DNA from: Planobispora longispora
GTDB taxonomy: Bacteria > Actinomycetota > Actinomycetes > Streptosporangiales > Streptosporangiaceae
DNA: 64,000 nt
NCBI RefSeq assembly: GCF_016863135.1
Contig: NZ_BOOH01000019.1
Span: 124,001-188,000, forward strand
Reading direction: 5' to 3'
Shown piece after piece: positions 55,690 through 64,000 of the stretch. Below the pieces are notes generated by a model that was not told the DNA's origin, did not search any database, and saw only the letters and a list, made by a program, of their open reading frames with translations. Numbering within the stretch: the stretch's first letter is position 1; each line of letters begins with the position of its first letter. The translations under genes were made by a program, and so were the position numbers.

Positions 55690-56937
55690 TCAAACCGCAC
55701 GTGAAGCCGAGGAGTACTTTCTGAACGCCGGTACGGCCAGCCCCGCGGCGAGCACCGCGACCGCGCACGCCAATCCTCCGCCGACCCATGACGCGGTGGC
55801 GCCGAGCCAGGTCGCCACGGCCCCGGCGCGCAGATCGCCCAGGCGGGGGCCGCCGGCGACCACCACCGTGAACACCCCCTGCATCCGCCCGCGCATCTCG
55901 TCGGGCGCGTGGGTCTGCAGGATCGTCTGCCGCCACACCGCCGAGATCATGTCCGCGGCCCCGCCGACCGCGAGCAGGGCGACCATCAGCCACAGCTCCC
56001 GGGCGAGTCCGGAGGCGGCGACGCTGAGCCCCCATACGGCGATCGTGATCGTGAGCGCCAGGCCCTGGCGCCGTACCCGGCCGACCCAGCCCGACAGCAG
56101 GCCGCCGAGGACCGAGCCGATGGCGATGCTCGCCGTCAGCCAGCCGAACGCGATCGACGAGCCGCCGAAGCGCTCGTCCGCGATCTCCGGGAAAAGCGCC
56201 CTGGGCAGCGCGAACGCCATGGCGATGATGTCCACGACGAACGACATGAGCACCACCCGGTTGCCGGCGATGTAGCGCAGGCCGTCGGCCACCGAGCGCA
56301 GGCCGGGGCGGGTCGTCTCGCCCAGGGGCGCGAGCCGCGGCAGCCGTACCGCGGCGTAGAAGCCCGCGCCGAACAGCACCGCGTCGACGAGGTAGACCAG
56401 GGCGAAATCGCCCCGGGCCAGCACGACGCCCGCGATCAGCGGGCCGATCACCGAGCCCAGGCTCCAGACCAGGAAGTTGAGCGTGTTGGCCGCCGGGACC
56501 AGTTCCACGGGGAGCAGCCGGGGGATGATCGCGACCCGGGTCGGGCTGGTGACGGCGAATCCGGTGGCGTGCACGGCCACCGTCGCCAGCAGCAGGCCGA
56601 CGCTCGCCACGCCGAGGACCGTCTGGAGCAGCAGGGCGAGCGTCCCCGCCCAGGCGACCAGGGCGGCGCGGATCAGCAGCTTGCGCCGGTCGACCGCGTC
56701 GGCGACCGCCCCGCCCCAGAGCCCGAAGACGACCAGCGGGATGAGGTTGGCCGGGCCCAGCATGCCGACCCAGAAGGACGAGCCGGTCATCTCGTAGATC
56801 TGCTTGGCGACCGCCGTCGAGGTGAGCTGGAAGCCGATGAACGACACGCCCTGGCCCGCCCAGAGCCGACGGTAGGCGGGGGTGCCGAGCGGCCGGACGT
56901 CCACCAGGTGCCTGCGCAGGGAATCCGCCAGCCCCAC
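55690..56937 (-). CDS. major facilitator superfamily transporter, EntS-like
   Basis: 415 residues from GTG 56937 (VGLADSLRRHLVDVRPL), behind GGAGGGAGC. The pattern is 12 helices: AVDRRKLLIRAALVAW between helices 2 and 3 and HAPDEMRGRMQGVF late in the protein, typical of MFS group 3 exporters including EntS. Predicted to export a small molecule; substrate unknown. The IdeR-type repressor lies next on the same strand, 235 bp away, so an iron/siderophore role is possible but not shown by any operator. pdxH is 78 bp upstream on the same strand. Confidence 0.85.
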   Translation of the reverse strand: MGLADSLRRHLVDVRPLGTPAYRRLWAGQGVSFIGFQLTSTAVAKQIYEMTGSSFWVGMLGPANLIPLVVFGLWGGAVADAVDRRKLLIRAALVAWAGTLALLLQTVLGVASVGLLLATVAVHATGFAVTSPTRVAIIPRLLPVELVPAANTLNFLVWSLGSVIGPLIAGVVLARGDFALVYLVDAVLFGAGFYAAVRLPRLAPLGETTRPGLRSVADGLRYIAGNRVVLMSFVVDIIAMAFALPRALFPEIADERFGGSSIAFGWLTASIAIGSVLGGLLSGWVGRVRRQGLALTITIAVWGLSVAASGLARELWLMVALLAVGGAADMISAVWRQTILQTHAPDEMRGRMQGVFTVVVAGGPRLGDLRAGAVATWLGATASWVGGGLACAVAVLAAGLAVPAFRKYSSASRAV

Positions 56938-57015
56938 GATCGCTCCCTCCACCGACCGGATACATCGGATATTTCGGAAAACACATGATCTCAGGGGGGA
57001 GCGAGCCGGAGGACG

Positions 57016-57669
57016 TCAGGGGGCCAGGCGCTCGACGGCCCAGGAGCCCCCGGAACGGCGGTAACGCAGGCGGTCGTGCATGCGGTCGAGCTGCCCCTGC
57101 CAGAACTCCACCTCCGCCGGCACGACCCGGAACCCGCCCCAGAAGTCCGGCACCGGCGGTTCCTCCGGCCAGCGGGCCGCCAGCCGGGCGTACCGCTCGT
57201 CCAGTTCCTCCCGGGAGCCCACGACCGCCGACTGGCGCGACGCCCAGGCGCCGATCCGCGAGCCGTACGGCCGCGACCGGAAGTAGGCGGCCGACTCCTC
57301 GCGCGGGATCCGCACCACCGAGCCCTCCACCCGCACCTGGCGGCGGATGGAGTGCCAGGGGAACAGCAGGCTCGCCCGGGGGTTCTCGGCCAGATCACGG
57401 CCCTTGCGCGACTCGTAGTTGGTGTAGAAGACGAATCCGTCGGCGTCATAGCCCTTCAGCAGCACGGTCCTGGCCGTCGGCCGGCCGCCCGCCGAACAGG
57501 TCGCGACGATCATCGCGTTCGGCTCGGGAAGCCCGGCGTCCACCGCCTCCGCGAACCAGGCGGCGAACTGCGAGATGGGATCGGATGCGAGATCGGCCTC
57601 CAGCAGGGGAAGACCCTCGTAGGTACGGCGAAGCCCCGCCAGCGACGGCGGGCGCGAGGTGGCGTCCAC
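57016..57669 (-). CDS. pdxH: pyridoxamine 5'-phosphate oxidase
   Basis: 217 residues from GTG 57669 ([19 protein letters not shown]). FMN/substrate segments: [32 protein letters not shown] and [11 protein letters not shown], with [14 protein letters not shown] near the middle and [15 protein letters not shown] at the end. It makes pyridoxal phosphate from PMP or PNP, the cofactor for the two aminotransferases in this window. No ribosome-binding site precedes the GTG, but CAATAC/TACCGT lies a few bases upstream, so the mRNA may be leaderless. An ATG 30 codons further upstream (57759) is possible but leaves a non-family extension. Confidence 0.92.
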   Translation of the reverse strand: MDATSRPPSLAGLRRTYEGLPLLEADLASDPISQFAAWFAEAVDAGLPEPNAMIVATCSAGGRPTARTVLLKGYDADGFVFYTNYESRKGRDLAENPRASLLFPWHSIRRQVRVEGSVVRIPREESAAYFRSRPYGSRIGAWASRQSAVVGSREELDERYARLAARWPEEPPVPDFWGGFRVVPAEVEFWQGQLDRMHDRLRYRRSGGSWAVERLAP

Positions 57670-57838
57670 GAAACGGTATTGTCGCGTGTTTGACGGAGAG
57701 CCTGCGCACCGCCCCTCACCTGGGGCTATCGCGTTCAGGCGGGTCCGGTGACACGCCACCGCGACCCAGCGGGTTGAATATGACCCGCCGGTATCTCGAC
57801 ATCAAGGCTTTGACTTCAAGAAAGGGAGGCGGCCGAGA

Positions 57839-58945
57839 ATGTCCGACTTCAAACCCGGGCTCGAAGGCGTCGTAGCTTTCGAGACGGAGATCGCGGAACC
57901 GGACAAAGAAGGGGGCGCCCTCCGCTACCGGGGCGTCGACATCGAAGAGCTGGTCGGCCGCGTCTCGTTCGGCAACGTGTGGGGCCTGCTCGTCGACAAC
58001 AAGTTCCAGCCGGGCCTTCCCCCGGCCGAGCGCTACCCCATTCCTGTCCATTCCGGTGACATCCGCGTCGACGTGCAGAGTGCGCTGGCCATGCTGGCCC
58101 CTCACTACGGCTTCCGGCCGCTGCTCGACATCGACGAGGATGAGGCGCGCGACAACCTCGCGCGCGCAAGTGTGACCGCCCTCAGCTTCGTCGCCCAGTC
58201 GGCGCGCGGCCAGGGCCAGCCCGTGGTCCCGGAGAAGCGGGTCGACGAGGCCGAGAGCATCGTCGAGCGCTTCATGGTCCGCTGGCGGGGCGAGCCCGAC
58301 CCCAAGCACGTCAAGGCCATCGACGCCTACTGGGTCTCCGCGGCCGAGCACGGTATGAACGCCTCCACCTTCACCGCCCGCGTCATCGCCTCCACCGGCG
58401 CCGACGTCTCCGCGGCGCTGAGCGGCGCGGTGGGCGCCATGTCGGGCCCGCTGCACGGCGGCGCCCCGGCCCGCGTGCTGCACATGATCGAGGGTGTCGA
58501 GCAGGTCGGCGACGCCAAGAAGTACGTCCAGGGCGAGCTCGACAAGGGCCAGCGCCTCATGGGCTTCGGCCACCGCGTCTACCGCGCCGAGGACCCGCGT
58601 GCCCGGGTGCTGCGCCGTACCGCCAAGGAGCTCGACGCGCCGCGTTACGAGGTCGCCGCCGCGCTGGAGAAGGCCGCCCTGGAGGAGCTGCACGCCCGCA
58701 AGCCCGACCGGGTGCTCGCCACCAACGTCGAGTACTGGGCCGCGGTCATCCTGGACTTCGCCCAGGTTCCCTCGCACATGTTCACCTCGATGTTCACCTG
58801 CGCCCGCACCGCGGGCTGGGCCGCTCACATCCTGGAGCAGAAGCGCACGGGCAGGCTCGTCCGCCCCAGCGCCGACTATGTCGGCCCGGCCCAGCGTTCG
58901 GTCCACGACGTCCCCGGCGCCGCCGAGATCCTCGGCGACGCCTGA
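57839..58945 (+). CDS. citA: citrate synthase 2-type enzyme
   Basis: 368 residues. Active-site residues: H171 (AEHGMNAST), H206 (GPLHGG), H245 (GFGHRVY) and D306 (AVILDFAQVP). The short N-terminus without an extra domain and the GALRYRGVDIEEL motif belong to the shorter citrate synthase type. It condenses acetyl-CoA with oxaloacetate to citrate. GGGAGG precedes ATG 57839 by 12 nt. Divergent from pdxH across 169 bp. A second, larger citrate synthase may exist elsewhere in the genome; that cannot be judged here. 19-bp terminator downstream. Confidence 0.95.
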   Translation: MSDFKPGLEGVVAFETEIAEPDKEGGALRYRGVDIEELVGRVSFGNVWGLLVDNKFQPGLPPAERYPIPVHSGDIRVDVQSALAMLAPHYGFRPLLDIDEDEARDNLARASVTALSFVAQSARGQGQPVVPEKRVDEAESIVERFMVRWRGEPDPKHVKAIDAYWVSAAEHGMNASTFTARVIASTGADVSAALSGAVGAMSGPLHGGAPARVLHMIEGVEQVGDAKKYVQGELDKGQRLMGFGHRVYRAEDPRARVLRRTAKELDAPRYEVAAALEKAALEELHARKPDRVLATNVEYWAAVILDFAQVPSHMFTSMFTCARTAGWAAHILEQKRTGRLVRPSADYVGPAQRSVHDVPGAAEILGDA

Positions 58946-59007
58946 CCGTTCCCGGAACGGCCTGACCGCCGTCCGATCCCGGTCCGATCCGGCCCGGCGC
59001 ATCCGGC

Positions 59008-59049
59008 CGGAACGGCTGCCGCGCGGTTCCCCGCGCGGCAGCCGTTCCG
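59008..59049 (+). terminator. citrate synthase terminator
   Basis: 19-bp perfect stem (59008-59026 with 59031-59049; core AACGGCTGCCGCGCGG) and TTCC tetraloop, 62 nt after the stop codon. Confidence 0.93.
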
Positions 59050-59112
59050 CATTTCAAGCACGGATGTCTCAAACCCCGGACCCAGGTCTAGTCCAATGAG
59101 CGGGCTTAGTAG

Positions 59113-60231
<1,119 letters not shown>

Positions 60232-60250
60232 CAGCCCCTGTACGGCTCCT

Positions 60251-60287
60251 GTCAGGCCCGGGAAGGCCCGCCCTTCCCGGGCCTGAC
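60251..60287. terminator. terminator between convergent serC and DUF1772 genes
   Basis: Perfect 16-bp stem GTCAGGCCCGGGAAGG (60251-60266) / CCTTCCCGGGCCTGAC (60272-60287), 5-nt loop. Confidence 0.93.
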
Positions 60288-60349
60288 TCATTGCGGGCCG
60301 CACGCTCCACGGGCCCTACAGCGCCGCCCGCACCCCTTCCCCGCCTCTC

Positions 60350-60934
60350 TCAGCGCTCCGGCCGCGCGGTGTGCCGGCCGTGCAGCATCAGCGCCCGGAC
60401 CAGGCAGGCGAGCGCCGCGGTCGAGGCGACCGTCCGCGTGGTGTTCCAGGCCGTCCACACCCCCTCGTAGGAGGCGCGCGCCGCCGCCGGGTCGGCGAGG
60501 GAGGCCGGGTCCCCGGCCGCGGCGAGCTGCTCGTTGAGCGGCACGTTGACGCCCATGGTGATGCCGAAGGCCGCGCCGTACAGCACGAGCGCGGCGACGA
60601 CCCAGCCGAGCACCGGCCGCTGCGCCCGGCCCAGGTGCAGTGCGGCGGCGACGGCGGTCACGAGCAGCGCGCCGAAGAAAGCGGGCGCGAACCAGACATT
60701 GCGCACGGTCGCGTTGATCCACTGCATGGAGTCGATGAAGGTGCGGTCGTCGACCCGGGCCAATCCGATCATGACGGAGCAGGCGTAGGCGTAGAAGAAC
60801 CCCGCGATGAGTCCCATCAGCGTCGTCGCGGAGGCCAGCGTCCAGCCGCGCACGCGCCCGGCGGTCCGGCTCGGGGAGGGGGCGGTCGTGATCGTGGCCG
60901 TGGTCGTCTCGGTGGACGACGGGGTGAGCGGCAT
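60350..60934 (-). CDS. DUF1772 membrane protein
   Basis: 194 residues from ATG 60934, with GGAAGG upstream. Four hydrophobic helices: LASATTLMGLIAGFFYAYA, APAFFGALLVTAVAAALHLG, VLGWVVAALVLYGAAFGITM and VASTAALACLVRALML. The family motifs MQWINATVRN and VNVPLNEQL with ARASYEGVWTAWNTTRT define DUF1772 (anthrone-oxygenase-like) proteins. Function uncertain; related proteins act on polyketide-type substrates or appear with stress regulators. Divergent from a TetR gene with a large shared operator, so it is probably the regulated target. Confidence 0.85.
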   Translation of the reverse strand: MPLTPSSTETTTATITTAPSPSRTAGRVRGWTLASATTLMGLIAGFFYAYACSVMIGLARVDDRTFIDSMQWINATVRNVWFAPAFFGALLVTAVAAALHLGRAQRPVLGWVVAALVLYGAAFGITMGVNVPLNEQLAAAGDPASLADPAAARASYEGVWTAWNTTRTVASTAALACLVRALMLHGRHTARPER

Positions 60935-60960
60935 GGGAGGCCTTCCGGTGGAGCGGCTAA

Positions 60961-61006
60961 AATCGAACCATCGAGTACGTTTTAAACCGTACCCGATGGT
61001 TCGATT
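60961..61006. promoter_or_regulatory. 46-bp inverted repeat operator between DUF1772 and tetR
   Basis: AATCGAACCATCG (60961-60973) is mirrored by CGATGGTTCGATT (60994-61006). With the inner GTACG/CGTAC arms, 18 of 19 positions pair, around a TTTTAAAC centre. It lies 26 bp from the DUF1772 start and 28 bp from the tetR start. It fits binding of two TetR dimers and autorepression. Confidence 0.8.
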
Positions 61007-61034
61007 AAGAGCGAGCGCACATCCAGGAGAGACC

Positions 61035-61658
61035 GTGACCGGACAGAGCCGCCGGGGCCGTCCCCGCTCGGGCGAGCAGGCCGCCAGGCGCCGGGCGGCG
61101 CTCGACGCCGCACTCGCCGAACTCGTCGAGCACGGCGTGGAGGGCATGACCATGCAGGCGGTGGCGGCCCGTGCCGGGTCGTCCAAGGAGAGCCTGTACA
61201 CCTGGTTCGGCAACCGCCAGGGAATGCTCGCGGCGCTGATCCAGCGGCAGTCCGAGCAGGTCAACGCCGCGGTGACGGCGGCGCTGGAGCGTCCGTCCGA
61301 ACCGCGCGCCACCCTCACCGCCATCGCGGAGAACCTGCTCGCCCTGCTCGTCGGCGACGCCTCGGTGGCGCTGAACCGGGCGGCCATGGCGTCGGGAGAG
61401 CTGTCGGAGCTGCTGCTCCGGCACGGCCGCCACAGCACCGGCCCGCTGGTCGAGGACTATCTCGGCCGGCTGGCCGCGGAAGGGCTGCTGCGGATCGACG
61501 ACCCGGCGGAGGCGTTCCGGCTCCTGTACGGCCTGGCCGTACGCGACCTGCAGATCCGGGTGCTGCTGGGCGAGCGCCCCCCGTCGGCGGACAGCGTCCG
61601 CGCCGACGCCCGAACCGCCGTCGACCGTTTCCTGGCCCTCACCGGCGGAGGCCGGTGA
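61035..61658 (+). CDS. TetR-family transcriptional repressor
   Basis: 207 residues from GTG 61035 (VTGQSRRGRPRSGEQAARRRA), preceded by AGGAGAGACC. The N-terminal HTH is LVEHGVEGMTMQAVAARAGSSKESLYTWFGNRQGMLAALI, with SKESLYTWF as the recognition helix. The C-terminal ligand domain (about 70-207) includes LLALLVGDASVALNRAA and EAFRLLYGLAVRDLQIRVLL. It should repress the divergent DUF1772 gene and itself through the 46-bp inverted repeat. An upstream ATG (60996) lies within that operator and is less likely. It converges with the rhomboid gene, 2 bp apart. Confidence 0.92.
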   Translation: MTGQSRRGRPRSGEQAARRRAALDAALAELVEHGVEGMTMQAVAARAGSSKESLYTWFGNRQGMLAALIQRQSEQVNAAVTAALERPSEPRATLTAIAENLLALLVGDASVALNRAAMASGELSELLLRHGRHSTGPLVEDYLGRLAAEGLLRIDDPAEAFRLLYGLAVRDLQIRVLLGERPPSADSVRADARTAVDRFLALTGGGR

Positions 61659-61660
61659 GG

Positions 61661-62323
61661 TCAGTAGGGGGAGATCCGGGGGCGCCTGCGGCGCAGGACC
61701 CAGGCGGCGAGGACGCCGCCCACCAGGCCGAACAGGTGGCCCTGCCAGGAGACCCCCTCCTGGGTGGGCAGCACGCCCCAGATGATGGAGTAGTAGGCGA
61801 TGGCGACGCCGACGCCGATCACGATGTCGAGGGCGCGGCGGTCGAACAGGCCGCGCGCCAGGACCAGGCCGAAGTAGCCGAAGACCAGGCCGCTGGCGCC
61901 GACCGTGATGTAACCGGGTTCGCTGGTGAGCCAGACGCCCAGGCCGCTGACCAGGATGATGATCAGACTGGCCCCGAGGAACCGGCCCAGGCCGCGCAGG
62001 GCGGCCAGGAAGCCGAGGACCAGCAGGGGCACGGAGTTGGCCATCAGGTGGGCGAAGTCGGCGTGCAGGAACGGGGCGACCGGGATGCCGCCGAGGCCGC
62101 TGACGTCCCACGGGCGCGAGGCGTCCCACGCCTCGATGCCGTAGGCGTCGAACTCGCCGGGGAGCACGTAGTCGGCCACCTCGATCGCCCACATGCCGGA
62201 CACGAGCAGGATCACCAGGAGCGCCGCGCCCAGCGCGCCCGCCGCCAGGCTGCCCGCGGTACGGCGCAGGTGCGCGCCGGAGAACCGGTTGGAAGGATTC
62301 ATCCCGGTCGGGTAGTCGCTCAT
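61661..62323 (-). CDS. rhomboid-family intramembrane serine protease
   Basis: 220 residues from ATG 62323, with AGGAG 5 nt before it. Six membrane helices. Catalytic serine in GASGLVFGYFGLV, catalytic histidine in WQGHLFGLVGG, and HADFAHLMANSVPLL carries the conserved His/Asn of helix 2. No extra domain. Rhomboids cut membrane proteins near or within the bilayer; substrates are unknown here. The stop lies 2 bp beyond the convergent TetR gene, with no terminator between. Confidence 0.9.
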   Translation of the reverse strand: MSDYPTGMNPSNRFSGAHLRRTAGSLAAGALGAALLVILLVSGMWAIEVADYVLPGEFDAYGIEAWDASRPWDVSGLGGIPVAPFLHADFAHLMANSVPLLVLGFLAALRGLGRFLGASLIIILVSGLGVWLTSEPGYITVGASGLVFGYFGLVLARGLFDRRALDIVIGVGVAIAYYSIIWGVLPTQEGVSWQGHLFGLVGGVLAAWVLRRRRPRISPY

Positions 62324-62421
62324 GCACACTCCTGGCCTCATGGAGCCGCCACGTGAAGGTCACGTGCCCGTGTCGCACGCGCCCACACCTTCACCGTACG
62401 TACACCCGCCGGGAAACGCGC

Positions 62422-62449
62422 CGGGCGCGACCCTGAGGGATCGCGCCCG
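62422..62449 (-). terminator. terminator of the SDR/enoyl-CoA hydratase operon
   Basis: Stem CGGGCGCGA (62422-62430) / TCGCGCCCG (62441-62449), with CCC/GGG pairing inside, about 110 nt past the stop. It also precedes the rhomboid gene. Confidence 0.65.
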
Positions 62450-62559
62450 ACATGCCGGAAACTTCGTAAGACCATTCCCGCCGGCGGAACACCCGCCCCG
62501 CCGGCGGCGACGGCCGGGAAGGATCGGCGGTCACGACACCCGATGGCCGGGAAGGGGCG

Positions 62560-63357
62560 TCACTCGCCCTTCCACTGCGGAGCGCGCTTCTCGGCGAAGG
62601 CCGCCGCGCCCTCCATGGCGTCCTTGGAGCCGAACACCGGGTTGATGATCTCTCCCTGCTTCTTGAACATCTCGTCGAGGCTCCAGTCGGCGGACTCGAC
62701 GATCACCCGCTTGGTCGCCGCCACCGCCAGGGGGGCGTTCGCAGCGATCTTCTTGGCGAGCGCGACGGCCGTGGCCAGCGCCTCGCCCGCGGGCGTGACG
62801 TAGTTGACCAGGCCGACCTCGTAGAGCCGGGAGGCCGGGAAGTGATCGCCGGTCAGGGCGATCTCCATGGCGATGTGGTACGGGATCCGCTGCGGCAGCC
62901 GCATCACACCGCCCGCCCCGGCGACCAGGCCGCGCTTGGGCTCGGGCAGCCCGAACTTGGCCTCCTCGGAGGCGACGATGATGTCGCAGGACAGGGCCAG
63001 CTCGAAACCGCCGGCCAGGGCGTAGCCCTCGATCGCGGCCACCATGGGCTTCTTCGGCGGCGCCTCGGCGATGCCGCCGAAGCCCCTGCCCTCGACGACC
63101 GGGAAGTCGCCGGTCAGGAAGCCCTTGAGGTCCATGCCCGCGCAGAACGTGCCGCCCGCGCCGGTCAGGACGTAGGCGGAGACGTCCTTGCGCTCCTCCA
63201 GTTCGTCCAGCGCCGCCGCGACGGCCCGCGCCACGACGCCGTTGATGGCGTTCTTGGCCCTGGGACGGTTGATCGTGATGACGGCGACGCCGTCCTCGAC
63301 CTGGACCAGGACCTCGTCACCGGCTCCGGAGGCCGGCGCGGAAGTCGACTCGGACAA
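62560..63357 (-). CDS. enoyl-CoA hydratase/isomerase (crotonase) family
   Basis: 265 residues from TTG 63357, with AGGAG 7 nt upstream. Crotonase signatures: ITINRPRAKNAI, GGTFCAGMDLKGF (oxyanion region), IEGYALAGGFELALSCD, and FGLPEPKRGLVAGAGG with its glutamate; a second glutamate is in HIAMEIALTGD. Both catalytic glutamates of enoyl-CoA hydratases appear present, so hydration of trans-2-enoyl-CoA is likely. It follows an SDR gene by 8 bp; together they would supply the hydratase and 3-hydroxyacyl-CoA dehydrogenase steps of beta-oxidation. A rare TTG start in the second gene suggests reduced expression. Confidence 0.9.
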   Translation of the reverse strand: MSESTSAPASGAGDEVLVQVEDGVAVITINRPRAKNAINGVVARAVAAALDELEERKDVSAYVLTGAGGTFCAGMDLKGFLTGDFPVVEGRGFGGIAEAPPKKPMVAAIEGYALAGGFELALSCDIIVASEEAKFGLPEPKRGLVAGAGGVMRLPQRIPYHIAMEIALTGDHFPASRLYEVGLVNYVTPAGEALATAVALAKKIAANAPLAVAATKRVIVESADWSLDEMFKKQGEIINPVFGSKDAMEGAAAFAEKRAPQWKGE

Positions 63358-63365
63358 GGTGACTC

Positions 63366-64000
63366 CTACTTGGGCTGGAAGCGGATGCCGCCGTCGAAGC
63401 GGATGGTCTCGGCGTTCATGTAGTCGTTCTCGATGAGCGCGCGGACCAGGTGGGCGAACTCCGAGGCCTGTCCCATGCGCTTGGGGAAGACGACCGGGGC
63501 GACCAGCTTGGCCTTGAACTCGTCGGAGTTGGGCGAGAAGCCGTAGATCGGGGTGTCGATGATGCCCGGGCAGATCGTGTTGACCCGGACGCCGACGGCG
63601 GCCAGGTCACGGGCGGCCGGGACGGTCATGCCGACGATGCCGCCCTTGGAGGCCGAGTACGCCACCTGGCCGGTCTGGCCCTCCAGCGCCGCCACGGAGG
63701 CGGTGTTGATGACCACACCGCGCTGGCCGTCCTCGTCGACCGGCTCGGTCTTGGAGATGGCGGCGGCGCCGATGCGCATCAGGTTGAAGGTGCCGATCAG
63801 GTTGACGTCGATGACCTTGCGGTAGGAGGCCAGGTCGTGCGGCGAGCCGTCGCGGTTGACGGTCCGGGTGGCCCAGCCGATGCCCGCGCTGTTCACCACC
63901 ACGCGCAGCGGCTTGCCGGTGGCCACCGCGGCGTCCACGGCCGCCTGCACCTGCTCCTCGTCGGACACGTCGGTCTTGACGAAAACCCCGCCGAGCTCGT
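63366..64000 (-). CDS. short-chain dehydrogenase/reductase, partial (N-terminus beyond the window)
   Basis: The last 211 residues are present; the start is past base 64000. Conserved SDR features: NSAGIG (about 30 residues into the fragment), the catalytic triad serine in [10 protein letters not shown], and the YxxxK in [21 protein letters not shown] follows and [12 protein letters not shown] ends the protein. Close to 3-hydroxyacyl-CoA dehydrogenase type 2 enzymes, suited to the adjacent hydratase. In-frame upstream codons to the edge encode [17 protein letters not shown], so the GTG at 63968 is internal and not the start. The cofactor-binding glycine motif cannot be seen. Confidence 0.88.
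   Translation of the reverse strand, partial: ELGGVFVKTDVSDEEQVQAAVDAAVATGKPLRVVVNSAGIGWATRTVNRDGSPHDLASYRKVIDVNLIGTFNLMRIGAAAISKTEPVDEDGQRGVVINTASVAALEGQTGQVAYSASKGGIVGMTVPAARDLAAVGVRVNTICPGIIDTPIYGFSPNSDEFKAKLVAPVVFPKRMGQASEFAHLVRALIENDYMNAETIRFDGGIRFQPK

Overview
The window is 64 kb of very GC-rich chromosome from an actinomycete. The evidence is the trpT-secE-nusG-rplK-rplA / rplJ-rplL / mkl / rpoB-rpoC / rpsL-rpsG-fusA order, frequent GTG and TTG starts, hairpin terminators without T tracts, an IdeR-type repressor, SpoIIE-type phosphatases and AfsR-like STAND ATPases. I infer a filamentous, Streptosporangiales-like relative; the sequence alone cannot fix the genus. No insertion sequence, prophage, CRISPR array or integrase was seen.

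Region 1 (1-16.97 kb, all minus strand) is the transcription/translation core. It runs from tRNA-Trp, secE, nusG, rplK and rplA through a lipoprotein gene, rplJ and rplL, an Mkl/MlaF-type ABC ATPase with two Mce-associated membrane proteins, rpoB and rpoC, to rpsL, rpsG and the first codons of fusA. Several terminators are near-perfect hairpins, and the rplJ ribosome-binding site can be folded into a hairpin.

Region 2 (17.3-27.3 kb) holds an aspartate aminotransferase followed by two similar minus-strand modules. Each has a sigma factor, an overlapping single-pass membrane partner and a stand-alone NB-ARC/TPR ATPase, and a plus-strand adenosine-deaminase-like gene lies between them. One sigma factor has no ATG, GTG or TTG start; its best start is ACG behind a strong Shine-Dalgarno sequence.

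Region 3 (27.3-38 kb) begins with an AT-rich spacer. It carries a methyltransferase, a secreted protein, an OmpR/histidine kinase pair, a long acyl-CoA dehydrogenase, a 56-residue gene that is easily missed, a thiolase and a secreted CBM2-rhamnogalacturonan lyase with a LacI-like operator.

Region 4 (38-46.2 kb) is a cell-surface region. Two surface-protein/class F-like sortase pairs share a C-terminal PDGGA(S/D)TG sorting-like motif. A DUF2079 membrane protein, a DoxX-like protein and a phospholipase D-like enzyme lie among them.

Region 5 (46.2-64 kb) mixes metabolism and regulation. It has an acyl-CoA dehydrogenase under a palindromic operator, a CHASE4-like/MCP/PilZ receptor without che neighbours, a DUF2975/Xre pair, a PAS-GAF-PP2C-ATPase regulator, an IdeR-like repressor, an MFS transporter, pdxH, citrate synthase, serC, a divergent TetR/DUF1772 pair around a 46-bp inverted repeat, a rhomboid protease, and an enoyl-CoA hydratase/SDR operon running off the edge.
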